A stretch of DNA of 64,000 nt, from contig VUYV01000332.1 of NCBI GenBank assembly GCA_008711295.1, positions 771,302 through 835,301 of the forward strand, read 5' to 3'. Source of the stretch: Anarhynchus alexandrinus (lineage: Eukaryota; Chordata; Aves; Charadriiformes; Charadriidae). Positions 25,001 through 37,770 of this stretch are shown here, one piece after another; position 1 is the first letter of the stretch; every line of letters starts with the position of its first letter. Under the pieces are notes generated by a model. It made no database searches, had not been told where the DNA came from, and worked only from the letters and a program-made list of their open reading frames with translations. Made by a program: the position numbers and the translations under genes.

Positions 25001-26455
25001 TTCCCAGGCAAGAGGAGACTCTCTGGGCCAGTGCTGAGCCCTTAACCTGAGCACACACTACCGAAACGTCTGGTGCTTCCATGTGTCTGCCAGTCAGCTA
25101 CGGCGAGTAAGACATCGTGCATCGGGAAATCCGCAATAAATTCAGGCAGGTTTCAGCTTCTCCCATCAGTAAATTTTACACTGAAAAAAGGTTATCCCCG
25201 AGGAAGCCCTGGAGCCAGTTACAGCCAAGCAATTAAAAGGAAATCTGAGCTGACTCAGTTTGTGAGACTTTCTGGTTTAGGAGTCTAAACTGTGACATAA
25301 AATATCCTTCGCTCACCTGTTAATGTAGTCAGCAATAGAATTTCCAGTGATTACAGCATATTCTCCAAATAGACGGAAGGATCTCCTTCTTGAAGGTCTT
25401 CAAACTGCTGTTTGCTAGTGTTATTGTCCAAGAAAAAAAATAGAAATAATCTTTAATTGTAAATAGTAATCCATACAAATACAGTGAAGAAGTCCTTTAT
25501 GGAAGTTGATTTTCTTGTTATTTTTCTTTGCATTGGCCTTAGGTTAGGGGGAGGGGAACAAGTCTCTCAAACTCTGGTTTGGTTCAAAACTAATAAAGCT
25601 CTTTGGTCTTTTATTTCTGTTGCATTGCTGACCAGACCTCTCCCTTCTCTCATCTCTACTTTCAATGAGATTTTGGCTTTTCCTTTAATATTTCCCAAAA
25701 TATGGATCGGGAGTCGCTGCTGCAAAGGAGGCAAAACCAGTTGCCTGTGTTGGAGGGCAGGGCTCCGCATCTGCAGGTACAGTAAACGTTAAGCAGTAGC
25801 CAATGCTATATTATATATAATTTTATAAACTTAGATTAAGTGCAAAATACAAGTTCATGTTTCATTAGAGGCGGAAGCAATCGCCCACTAACTCTCTCCA
25901 CCTTTCTGGCCCTGATCTTGTAAATGAGCAGAAAAATAATATTAATAATAAATAATTTGCATTATTACTCTGTTTAATGTTTACTGTGTAACTTAGTTAT
26001 TCTTATCCAGTGCCTTGCAATTGTCTCACTTGTGCTCTAAGTTATGTTACAATAAGAAGAACTTTTGATTTAGAGTGAGTTAGAATGATGTCAGAATGAT
26101 ACCAAGGGTTAAAATTATTTTTAAAGTTGTCTGAGAAACTGAATAAAGTAATATTTTCTACAGTGTTGAGAAAAAACATGACAATCAATTGAATGTAAAT
26201 GTATGTAACCCAATGTGAAGCATTGTAACTCCAGGAGACCACTTTTCCCATTGACTAGAATTTAATTTGCTACATGGTGTATTTCCAATGCTGTGGCATT
26301 CTCTGATCAGCTGCAGACGATAAATTTGCAAATTGAAAGGAAAAAAAAAAAGACATCTTTGCATTTTGAGAATCGAATTATCACAAGTCTGTGGCTATTG
26401 TGGCATCACAACTATGTCTGATGGCAGTAGTTGGAAAGATACACTAGAGTAGTCT
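21458..26455. other. Unique AT-rich noncoding sequence with small simple repeats
   Basis: (AT)n at 22060-22077 is followed by T15. A-rich runs occur near 24449-24468 and 25431-25441. A 15-base direct repeat (TTCACA..ATTAGTCAT) is at 23010-23025 and 23041-23055. The 167-codon minus-strand frame at 22390-22893 has no recognisable motif. No gene or transposon identified. Confidence 0.5.
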
Positions 26456-26479
26456 TTGCACTTATTGCACTTTGCACTT
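26456..26479 (+). repeat. Three copies of TTGCACTT
   Basis: TTGCACTT occurs at 26456-26463, 26465-26472 and 26472-26479. This is too ordered to ignore but too short to name. Confidence 0.7.
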
Positions 26480-29400
26480 TTCTTTTATAATCAAGGGTAA
26501 TTATCATGCAGTATTTTTTAATACATATATATGTCATCTCTAGTAGATCCTTTTGAGATTCTGCTTTTTTCACGTGACAAAAACGTCTATCAGTGTAAAA
26601 CATGCACCCTGTTTTGCTGCTTGTTCAAGAGCACCTTTACCTATTAAGTTTTTACATGACAAAAATTCAAGTTTTTAATTTGGAAAATAAATTTCAATTT
26701 TAGTGTATCTGTTCTGTTTCCCATTCAAACATTTTTCTCTTTCACTGGATACTATGTACATCTACTTTCCTTTGCTATTTACCAGTACTTCATTAGTAAA
26801 CACTTTGGGGGAGGAAGAGGGGGAGGGGAGAAAAAGAAATAGTTTATGAAACAAAATTACATCTATTTCATAGACTATCTTCCCCAGGTTGTGCCCTGGA
26901 GTAAGATGATGAGACACAGCTTCTGTTTTTGAGTGCCAGAAATTGAATATGTTCAACTTGTTTGGGTCATACATTGTCTGAGGCAGGAGTCATATTTTTC
27001 TTGTACATTTGTTTGCACCTTACACTGGGTTTGTGGGCTGTGATTAGGGACCTGCATCCTCCCAGTTTAGTAATCACCTTAAATATCCTCTTACCTTCTT
27101 ATNTGCTTTATTTGGTTATTTAAAACATTATGAAATTTATGGGTGCATGTGCATATGCAATTAAAAGGTCATATAAACAAGTAACGTGTAATCTTCCTTT
27201 TAAAGGCTTCCATCATTTCTTCGTTGCTTTTGCACTGGAGAGCTAGCTGTTTTATTTTAACTGGAGGAATCAAGGCTAGCATGTAGCAAAAAGACAAAGG
27301 AAGAGCAAGACAATGCCTCAAGAGAATTAAAAAAGAAGAAAGAAAAAAAAAAGAGCGAAAGATAAGTTTTTCATATGAGTGCTGGAATAGGTCTTACTAC
27401 CTTAGGGCATTAATTACTGTTTTAAGAGATGGTCTTCGCATAGGAGCTGCAGTAGCAGCAATAATTGTTATTGGCAATTTCTTCACAATCAAAAGTTTCT
27501 ACCTCAGCTTAATCACGGGAGGGGTTACCCTCAGGAGCTAAATTCAACTCAAAGGAAGAGGAAGCACCCCAGAAAATCTTCTTTAAAAAGAGAAGAGGGA
27601 GAACCACTGCTTTGCCCTAACTCAGAGAAATCCTCATGTCCCTCAGTAGCAGACTTCTCGTTTCTCTAAAATAAGAGTTGCTTAAAAAATAAAAATAAAC
27701 AAAGCAAAAGCAGCAATCAATCAAAAATATCCTTAGCTGATGGAACTTGACCCTAACACAAACCAATCTGCTCCTCACCTGCCCCTGAAGGTCAGGGTTG
27801 AGGTGGGGGCCGGCGTTCGTTGTTGCTGTCTAGCCTCTACCTGGTCTGTGGATAAATATATTCTCCAGAGCTGTCAATCAGGAATTTCTCATGCACTCTG
27901 AATTCACTCAAAAATAGCCCAGCAGTTCTGGAGCTCACAGGAGAAAAGATGCTTTGCCCAGCTGCACTACTGTCAAGTGCATCTCCTAAAACGACAATAA
28001 AATCATCAGATATAACAGATTATTAAAGTTGAATCATTCAGTTGTTCAATCTTCTCTTCAGATTAATACACAGTGTCTGTTTTTATAGTAATTTTTTAAA
28101 TTTTCCTTTGTTTTACACTAAGATGGTGGCGGCGTTCACCATTTAATGCCCAAACAGGGTGAAAAACTGTGGCCTGGTATGTGCCAGCTTGGCCTTTCCC
28201 CACGCAAGGCTTGCAATGTGCCCATTGCAGTAGCCCGTTGATCCAAATTCCCTCGTTTTTCACTTCCTGTAAATATTCCTGCGAAATAAATGTTGTAAAT
28301 TTCCTGGGAAATATCCCAGTGGGTGTTTGAACAGCTTGAGCTTTGTTGACCTGGGAACCATTTTTCAGTCATCTAAGCATGAGCTTGGGGTTTACACATT
28401 TCTGTGGTTTCAGATTCAACATCCCTTGTAGACCCCCAAGGCTTTGTTTGCATCAGTTACACTTGTGAGATACTCAGCTGTTGAAGGGGCTTTTGGACAT
28501 GTTTTCCAAGATGCTGGCGGTAAAAGGAAAAAGGGGAAGAAGGAATTAATGTCATAGAATTTTTACCATGGCATGCGGCAGCCCGTGCTTAAATATTCTC
28601 CCCATAACGCCTGATAATATTTCGACTCCAAATGTTATGCCAAAAAGTGAGAATTTAATTTTTTTAAATTTTTATTTATGTTTGGGTTTGGTTGGTTTTT
28701 TCTATAGTATGTAGTTTAGTAGTAGAAAATATTCCCAATTTGTCATCAGTTTACACAAAGCAAGGTTTGGGAAAAATAAAATTAGTGTCAGGAGGAACAA
28801 ATACTGCTAAATTTTTGTTTGTCATACAGCGGCACAGGTAATTACCACAAATTCAGAGTTTCCACATACGGGATAATTCATATCACCTGCTCCTTGCCAA
28901 ATACCTGCCAAGACCAGGAACTCAAACAAAGCCCTTATGAATAGATATCAGTTAGTCACTGGGAAACTGGTAAATTATTAAGCTGCGTGCTATCTAAAAT
29001 GTTAAATCAAACTAGCTTTGAATCCTCTCGGGAGTTCAAAAACTCTGTTGACTTTTTTTTTCTCCTTCCTTTTTGGTCTGAAGTGTGAGCCTCTTGTTCA
29101 GATAAGACTACCTTGTTTTCCTTTTCCCTCCATCGGTTCCCACAGGGTTGATTCAGCCGAGACCAGGAGGTGCTAAAACCAGAACCAGGATGAGAATCTA
29201 CTGTTTTCCAACTCGTTTTTTATCCTCATGTCTCCCTCATCGTGATTTGTGTGCAATAAGCTTCAAAGAGTTGGCTATTCTTAAAGTATTGGCTACTTTT
29301 CCTCTAAATGCAAATGGAAAAAAGACCAGCCAGCTTGTCTGCTTCTGCCTGACAGAAGTCTGATGTCACCAATGAGCAACAAAAGCAGAAAATTACTCTT

Positions 29401-31732
29401 TGGGATCAGACGTAGAAGCGAAGCCATGAGACGGAAAACTGTTCAGGGAGACAAATAGCGTATTTACAATTTCCATGGCCTTCTGCGGCAAATCTGGCAA
29501 AGGACCTTGTCGCTCCCTGGCCGTTCATCCTCATCCCTCTGCCACGTGGGGTGACACGGAGACCTCATATTATAAATCACAACACTGAAATGAGCCAGGT
29601 AAAACAAAATATATATTTTTGGAGGGTTAATTTGGGGCTGTTTCATTGACGAGATTTACTGAGCAGCCCCACGCAGCCGCGTCAGCATGGTCCAGGGGCT
29701 GAGGCACAGAAAGGAATGAAAGCTTGGGCCAGAGCTCTCCAGATTTGTGTTGGCCGCTCAAGATCCCATGTTTTCTGACCGACTGTTTCCTTTCAAGAGG
29801 AAAGCAACTCTAGCACGGCCATGGAAGGTTCAGTTAACCCAACTGCTCACAGGAGGGATGCGGGAGGAAGAGGAGTTCAAGGAAAACAGGAGCTTGAGGA
29901 AGGATGAAAGTGAAGGTTGGGGAATCTGAGTTTTGCTCACAATTCTGTGGTGGTTTTCGCACATGAACTTTACAAAATCAGTTGTAATTGGGCATCCTCT
30001 CTGTAAAACAATTTATCAGGGGAAAAAAATGAGGCGGATTCTTTCTTTGTTCAATATGTTTAGTCAAAGGGGAGTAGAGCTGTTACTGCTTCATGCTGAT
30101 TGTGAGCGGGTGGTACTCACAAAAAAGAAGAAGAAAGAAATAGTGAGGAAAGATTAGAAATGGGCCAAAGTTGTCACTGATCATTTTGTATAACCAGACT
30201 TCAAGTGCTTGCCACACTAAAAGCAAATCAACATGCCCGGTATGTACCCACTTTTGGATATCAAGAGTTCTTCCCTCAGAAATTTAGTTGCGAGTGGCTT
30301 TTGCATCTGAAAAGGGAGAGAGAGAGTAGTTCTTCCTTTTTTTTTTTGTCTGGACTGTGATAAAACTTGAGGGTGGTTGGAGGAGAGGGTAGCTCAGATT
30401 AACGACGTACAAACGTGGGCTATTTTTGAACTCATTCGAACACTGTTTATTTAATATCCAGACCTACACACTCTGTCTTTGACGTATTTTTTAATCAATG
30501 TAATGTTGATAATGAGGTATCGATTCTGGGTTTGTACATCTCTTAAGACTAAAAAGAAGAAATATAATATAAAAAAAAAATCCTCCATGTATGCTATAAA
30601 AATGCAGAGAGCGGGTGAACAAAGAAAAATAGGTTAAGCTTGTGGCAAAAAAAAGGATAAGGCAGAAAGGAGAAATAAATATTCTAATGAAAATGTAGAT
30701 ACCATACATATGCATGCCACCTACTTGTGCCAGTTTAGATTTGGTGAGTGTGTTGTTTCTTCTAGTCTTTATAGATATTATGGACTTCCTTTAAACTAAT
30801 CAGATTAATTAAATATCTCTCAAATAACAAATAACCGAAAGAATAGTTTTAATTAGGAGAAAAAAGGACCACAAACAGGCAAAGCCAAAAGATTATGGAA
30901 AGGTTCTAAAAAAGACAATCTCAGTAACTTGGAAGAAGAGAAATAAAATTTAAATCTACGTACTAGCTTATTGCGTGAAACAAATTTCTGAATTATTGGC
31001 TCACCCATTTGCTGTGTCAATTGACTATCAGGAGGAGTCCAAAATCTCTTTAGTGAATGCAGCGGTAACCAGAACTAGATCAACATTAAATCCCAGACAC
31101 TAAAAGAACCTACAGAGAGAAAGCTTTCCCTCAGTCCCGCGGTGGGGTGGGTCACAATGTCCTCCTGCCGCAGAGATGCTGCATCGTATATTTGGTGGAC
31201 CATTTTGCACGGAGCGCCACTTGTGAAGGCCAGCTGCTCCTTATGTGTCACGCCATTCCGATATTCCATCATCTGTGTTACAGAGAGATTTTCATTATCT
31301 TTTTAACAAGTGGAGAATCAGGTTACTGAGACTGTGGACATTATTATACATACTAACCTATGAATATGTACAGCTCTCACGCCTTAAAATTTCCCATGTT
31401 TTTGCATTTCGTGTCCTTGATTTCATGTCTTGGATCACATTTTATGTTTAAGCTCTAGCGTTAGGACAGGTATTCCGCTGCACCTTCTGGGACTGCTCTC
31501 CTTTTTGCCGATATTTAATGGAGGAGATGCTTACTTTATGTAGACTACTGAGTTCTTCCACTGAAGGAGTGTACTTTGCCCTACTGCCTGGAGACCAAAA
31601 CCCCATGTGAAATGCACTATTTCTTTGCTAGCTGTTCAAAATTGTCAGCACTTGCAAAACCTGGGACTTCTCTTAAAAGTCCTCTTTCCTGAATTCAGCT
31701 TATTAGAGGAGCAATACAGCTTTCATGCTAAA
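26480..31732. other. Unique noncoding sequence
   Basis: A G-rich purine tract lies at 26806-26839 and an N at 27103. Purine-rich AAGAAAG runs occur at about 27327-27362. Short GC-richer spots are at about 27795-27835 and 29655-29715. The open frames (for example 28136-28372 minus, 29747-29929 plus) are unrecognised. No transposon recognised. Confidence 0.5.
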
Positions 31733-31755
31733 AATATATATACATATATATATAT
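31733..31755. repeat. (TA)n simple repeat
   Basis: Interrupted TA dinucleotide run with one CA in the middle. Confidence 0.85.
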
Positions 31756-34249
31756 GTCCCTAAACCAATCTTGTGGTTTTAAAGTGTTGGGAACACAGTA
31801 TGTCTTCCACAGGTGTTTGTCGTTATGCACCTTTTGGTGTTGGTTTTTTTTTTTTTAATTTTATTTCTGAAATAAGAGTGTAAAAAGTATTCTGGAGTAC
31901 TCCAAAGTGTTTTACCAAAGTGTAGAGTGTGACTGTCATATAATATCCTCTAAAATAATTCAGGCTCTGACCATTACTTAAAAATCTATAGCTTAAAAAT
32001 CTTCTAAAAAGCAATTAATTACACATGATAACCGGCAATTTACCTTGACGTATTGGAGTCATGCCTAATTATGCAAGTAAAATTATGAGTACAGATCTTT
32101 ACATCTAAACTGAGTCCCATTGATCTCAGCAGAGTACTGCTACGCAGAAAGATTATTATTATTATTTATTTTTTAGATCTCTTGACTTCCGGGATTCCAG
32201 ATTTTTTCTGAATTCTCCCCACTTCTGTTTTCTTTGAGTGTGAGCCCAAGAACTCTTACTTATACCACTGTTGACGTAAATAATTATTATCTCTTGCAAG
32301 CCAGGCTTAATGCATTTAAAGCAGAATCAGATAAGATTAAATCTGCACTGACTCTTCACGAACCTCAGATCTCAGTATGTCAAATCTGATCACAGAACTT
32401 ATCAGTAGACGAATATCTCATCAGTAGATTTATTTTTTGTTGGCTTTCTGAGTTGTGTAAGTTTCCAAGAGTTCACATATTTCAAGGTTAACTTGTGGTC
32501 ACACTGTTTCTTTTTAGGCAAATAAGATGTAGTATAACCCAATCTGTTTGAAGAAAGTGAGATTTCTGCTCCTTTATTTTTCTCCTTTCCCTTTTTTTTT
32601 TTTTTTTTTTTNTTTCTGCTCATTGGTGTCTCCCTCCCACTCTTTTAGCAGCTGCTTTACTGTGACAACTTACCTCCAGCAAAGTGGGAAGATGAGCAGC
32701 TGCTTGCAGAACCAAAGCCAATCTTCTGCCTGGGATCAGTTGGCAAGGATTTCTGTGAAAGAAGCGAGGATGCAGTAAATGATATGTGCTGAATTAATTG
32801 TACCTACTACCAGCCTGTCTCCGAAACTTGCTGGGAAATGTATCCATCCATTTGTGCAACAGCAACAACAACAACAACAAAAATGACTCCCTAATCATCT
32901 TTGAAGGTTAAAGAGATTTAACAAATCAGATCAGTCTATTCATGGGAACTATAGCGGGGCTGATGAGTTTTTTAAAAAATTCAAATTGCGTTTATTTCCT
33001 TTCAAATTGCTCTCAATCAGGTTTTTCAGTAAGGATGTGTGTATGCGTGCGATTTCTTGGTGTGAGGGAAGGGCTTTATTTATTTATTTACTGTTATCGT
33101 GGTGTGTTGGAGGTTGAGTCATCTGGTGATTCACTCTGTTCAGCTGCATAAATAATATTGCAAATACTGACAGAGGACTAAGCTGACACCCCGTAGTATT
33201 TGTTCCTTTAGACTTCCAGGTACGGGAAGGTTGTTGCCCATACCTTACTTCCTATGGCACAAATGGTTTGTGGGAGAGAAAATGGAGTTGGGAACGAAAA
33301 GATCCCCTTTCCTGATGCTCTTGTGTTTGGTCTGAACTGAAATACCGCATGTCTGCCAAAAAAACAAAATACTGCTGCATGCGCTGCAGTATGCACACGG
33401 GGTTGATGTGAAGGATCGGGGCTTTAGATGGGACTTCACTAAATGCAAACCAAGGAAGAGGCTAATATTCTTCTTTTCCAGAATAGCTTTGATCTTCCCA
33501 TAATAGCATTTCAAAAGAGTATGGGGGAAGCATAGTCATCTAGGGAAAGGTGATCAAGCTGAGGATCATGGGAGAGATTTTCTAGAAGCTGTTGAGAAAA
33601 CCCGTTTGCTGTGTGAGCAATGATGTTAACAATGTTGTCTACCGGAAGACAGACATTGTTTTACGGGTATTCTTGCCCTTTCTAATTCAGGAGTTTGACA
33701 TTTGGTCGCCATGTGGAAATGCTACATGTTGTGTACTCCTAAGGCTGGTGTTGGATCTGATGGTTCGGGAGATCCTTCTTGACAGTGTTTTCCACCTCTT
33801 ACCTTGCATTTCCAGCCAAAGAGATGGGGAGGATCAGTAGAAGAATATGATATCCCCAAAGTAGGGAGACACATAGAGCGTGGGCATTTGCCTCTGTGTT
33901 AGTATAACTGGGAAATCACTGATTCTCTGCCCAAGAGCAGAGACAGTGAAGAAACACCTATTTGATTTCTTCAAACTTATTTTGGATTGAATTCTCTCCC
34001 AGCACAAGCCTCAAGGGCATCCCTGTCTTACTATTATAGGAATTTTTGATTCCTACTGCTGCATGATAGAAAAAGTTTCTTATTTTCCTATAATCTCAAC
34101 CTGCAGAAGCAGGGTGGTTAAGCTGCCCTCGTGGCCGTCTTGTGAATGGAGAGCAAGCCAGTAATCTATCCTTGAAGATTTGGGGAGAGATTAAGCGGTG
34201 GGGAGCTATCAGATCATCTCTTCTTACACAAAATCCTGAGTCAGATCCA
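31756..34249. other. Unique noncoding sequence with small simple repeats
   Basis: Poly-T at about 31842-31856, (ATT)n at about 32153-32170, poly-T with an N at 32592-32615, and (CAA)n at about 32863-32880. The CCCATTGATCTCAGCAGAGT stretch at about 32116-32135 resembles a short ancient amniote repeat (low confidence). No exon recognised. Confidence 0.5.
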
Positions 34250-34620
34250 GATGAATGAGGACAGTCTGGAGCCTATTACAGCAACGCTGGGAATAGCTCT
34301 TGCAGAAAAAGGTGTGTCGGGTTTGGGGTTTTTTCTCTTTTTTTTTTTTTCCTGCAGAGCATTAGGGGGAAATGATGTTCTGTTTCCTGTCTGCGTGATG
34401 CGGTTACGTCATTGGTACTCTGGGGCTGCGTTTTGGCTCCTCAGGAGGGGAGAGGGTGGGTTGCCAATGGTTGGAGGAAACTTCTGCCCCTCTGACTTGT
34501 TGTGCTTGGGCACAGGAGAGGGCGCCGGTCTGGAGGCCAGGCGGAGCAGCTGCTGCTGCAGCAGTTGGCAGCAGTCGGGATGGGTGATTTGCATGTTCAA
34601 CCATATAAAATCAGGCTGAA
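34250..34620 (+). promoter_or_regulatory. Promoter-like or enhancer-like motif cluster
   Basis: A GC-richer patch contains a CRE-like TTACGTCA at 34404-34411 directly abutting ATTGG (inverted CCAAT, 34411-34415), an E-box CAGCTG (34547-34552) inside a CTGCTGCAGCAG palindrome (34553-34564), a perfect octamer ATTTGCAT (34587-34594), and a TATAAAA word ten bases later (34604-34610). A polypyrimidine run ending in CAG at 34357 looks like a splice acceptor. A 122-codon plus-strand frame (34251-34619) covers it but resembles no protein. Function is inferred from motif arrangement only. Confidence 0.35.
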
Positions 34621-37600
34621 AATTATTTAGCTGAATTCAGATGGCCAAATAATGTTAGCGTTTGCATTGCTCAGCATTTTCTTTTCATTCCGTTCCCTAC
34701 TGTCTGGCTGCAAAATATCCTGTGGGTTAGAGCATGGCGCATGGAAGACCGGGTGTCAGAAACAACGAAAAAAGGGGATGTCTTTCAGGTACAGGGCTAG
34801 AAGTCATTTTCCACAAAGGGATTTGGAATTAGTTTTGAAGGAGGTTTGTATTCTAGCCACAAAGGTTCCTTCAATGATTCTGGCAGTGATAGACGGACAA
34901 GGTTATTTCAAGACAAAAATATTTTGTAATTCCTGAAATTTTGGAAAAAGAAGAAGGAAATTTGGAATTCATTTTGTAACATTGGCAATTTGCTAAAAAA
35001 TTTTTTTTTAATTGTCAATCATAATGTTTTTCCATCTGCATATGATATAATCCTTTCAAAAGAAATGCAATATAGCAGTGCCGTGCCATTTTTAAGTCTT
35101 CATGCCTATGTTGGCCTTGAAACTAGATAAACATGCCACTTCCCATTGTGTGACCACTATTTTTGACAGTGAAGTGAGTTATCACCGAATGTTAATGCCT
35201 CTCATGTTCTCTTCATTATACATGCTCATTTTCATGACAAAGAGTGTAAAGGGAACAGAAAATGGTGCAAAATTAATACGTTCTCCTGACAATCTGGAGA
35301 CAGCATTGCATGATCTTACACAGAAGGCACAGCTGGGGACTTTGACAACTGCAAGTGCACAGCTGCTTCTTCTACAAAGTTCAAAAGATATTCCATGTAG
35401 TTTTGTTCATATGTATGCATGTGCTTGCATGGGTTTATGTGTGTGTCTGTATGGACCGCCTGCATAAGGTAAACAGGATTATATTTCATTTCTAAACTAC
35501 ATTTGATTTGAAGCTTGAACGGCACTGATTTCTCTTCTCCAGGTTTTGGCTTGTACAGTTTTCTCAACCTTGCTGAGCATGCTTGAGAGAAGAGGTGGGA
35601 TCAAGCAGTACATAGATAGATAGTGTAGGGTATGGTCTGTTCTCTGAGTCTTATACTTAATATTTCATTGGGCCATACTGTTGTTATTATCATCACCATC
35701 GTTGTCCATGGGCAACCTATACTGGTATTGTTAATGTATTTTTATCTATGTTTTAAGTTCCAAAGAACAGTGTTGATTAGACGGCTGGCACACTAAACTT
35801 TGCCATCACTTTTGCATCCTCAAATTCTAATATTTTCCTGCATGAAAAATTATACAGGAGAAAGCCAAGAACAACAGAAATTGTACAGTGCTGTACTTAC
35901 CCTTCGGAGATAAAGACCCTGCTTTGCAAATGGACTTCTGACGCGTATCTTTTCCCATTCAAAAACCTGGCCTGTTTGAGTGGGTAAATTACAAGAAGTA
36001 CTTAGCAGACTTATTGTGAGATAACTTCATAATCTCTGTGTTTCAGAAATTTCCTGCTCCGTATATATCTGTGAAAGAAAAAAAAAAATAATGACATCTA
36101 AACCCCATAACAATCCCAGGGTTTCATGACTGAGATCTGCCAGCAGAAGTTCTCTTGTCCTGGGCAGACATTTAAGGATTGGTTTTGAGAAGAAAAGATG
36201 GGAAAAACAAGACACCTTCATCTTTTCAGAACCTTGCATCTCTGATGCAGGTCTGCAAAACCAGCTAGTCCAGAACAGCCAAATGGATGCCTGCAGCCAG
36301 ATGAGCTTGGGATTTCCCCAGAAGAGACTGCTGTATGCACTTCTCAAGGTAATGTTACAGCTGAATTTCTAGATAATGCCAGCTCCTCCTATTAATTACA
36401 GTGAAAATAAAAATATACTCTTCATTTTAATGATCAAAGACCTCCAGAGATTCCTGATATTGTCTGATTTTTCTAAAGAAACTGAATGATATTGAATTCT
36501 AGAGTGTAAACTGTTTTTTATAATTGTGACAAATTTTTGGCTTGGATCATGACCATATTTAATTGTGTATAGGTTCAGCTGGAAACATGATAAACATCAA
36601 AAACATGTGTCTAGACTGCAGCTTATCTGCAGAACTTCCACAGTCTTTAACAGAAGTGGATGGACAACAACTCAAGAGTAAAATCCAGTTTTAGATGAAA
36701 TGAAGTTATTCTGCAGCTATAAACAACCGTGCATTAACTTTTGCGTATTACCTAGTGCTGTGACACTGTATGAAGACCTTAGAGCACTGTGTAGACAGCA
36801 CATTCATAATGTCAGAGGGAAGAGAGTACATGGCGTTAAGAAAAAGTGTTGCTACTTCCCAAATACTGGGAATCTTTCCTCTAAAGTAAGAAAAAAAAGA
36901 TGAGTCATAAGGAACCTCTGTGGGTATGGAGCAGAGTAACAGGAAAAAAAAGGTGCGTGTAGGATAAGATAAAGACTTGCCAAGAATGCTTCAAGGGAGA
37001 GTTAAAATGAAGGAATAAAGGAAACAATTTCTAGGTTGGGTCAATGCCAAGTGTCAGGCAAAAATTTTCTGGGCTATAGAGAGAAATCGTAATCACACTC
37101 TCTTTTCTTCCACTTCTAACACCAAACACCTCTTTAAAAGATATTAAGAAGTTGATAAATTGCAGTGTGTTTGGGTGTCCTAATTTACACCTCCCTCCAG
37201 CAAAAGGTGAATTTGTTGAATAGAGAAGAAATCAAAGACACAAGTTTTAAATTGCCTCAGAGCCAAATGAAGAAGACACAAAATGTTCTCTTTGTGACCC
37301 GAAAGGACAAGCAGTAGATCAAAGACATTGTTTTGCATAGAATTGAAGGGAAAGGGTATATCTGGCTTACCGCGTGTGATCAATAAATAGTAGCATGCTG
37401 ATTCATAATGCCGCAGCAGACTTCAGATGATGACACCTTCGGAAAATGAAAGCCAAAGAGGAAAAATGGCAAGAAAAGACGAGGAATCATGACATGAAGT
37501 GATAGCTCTGAAGAGACAAGTGTTACACCATGGCCTTGAACAATGCGGAGTATAAAATGTAAAGCTGAGTTATAGTAATATTGTGCATTGCAAAATACGT

Positions 37601-37723
37601 CTGCAGTCTATTTAGCAAATCAGAAAAGCAAAGAAATGGCCTTAAAAGTCTAATAAAAAGATATACTTTGATTTCACAAACCCTCTTCTGAAATTTTTTT
37701 TTCCTAAAGTATTTGGTTTTACG
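34621..37723. other. Unique noncoding sequence
   Basis: Nothing recognised. The 121-codon plus frame at 35102-35467 and the 106-codon minus frame at 36027-36347 lack motifs. A10 near 36079 and T8 near 35001 are simple runs. Confidence 0.5.
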
Positions 37724-37770
37724 GTTGGCGGGGTGAGACTGAGGTTGGGGGGCGGGGGGTGTTGTTTTTT
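37724..37770. repeat. G-rich tract G4 / G6-C-G6
   Basis: GGGG at 37730-37733 and GGGGGG-C-GGGGGG at 37747-37759 are followed by a T-rich run. It is strongly G-skewed but has only three separated runs, so it does not meet the strict four-run quadruplex rule. Confidence 0.7.
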
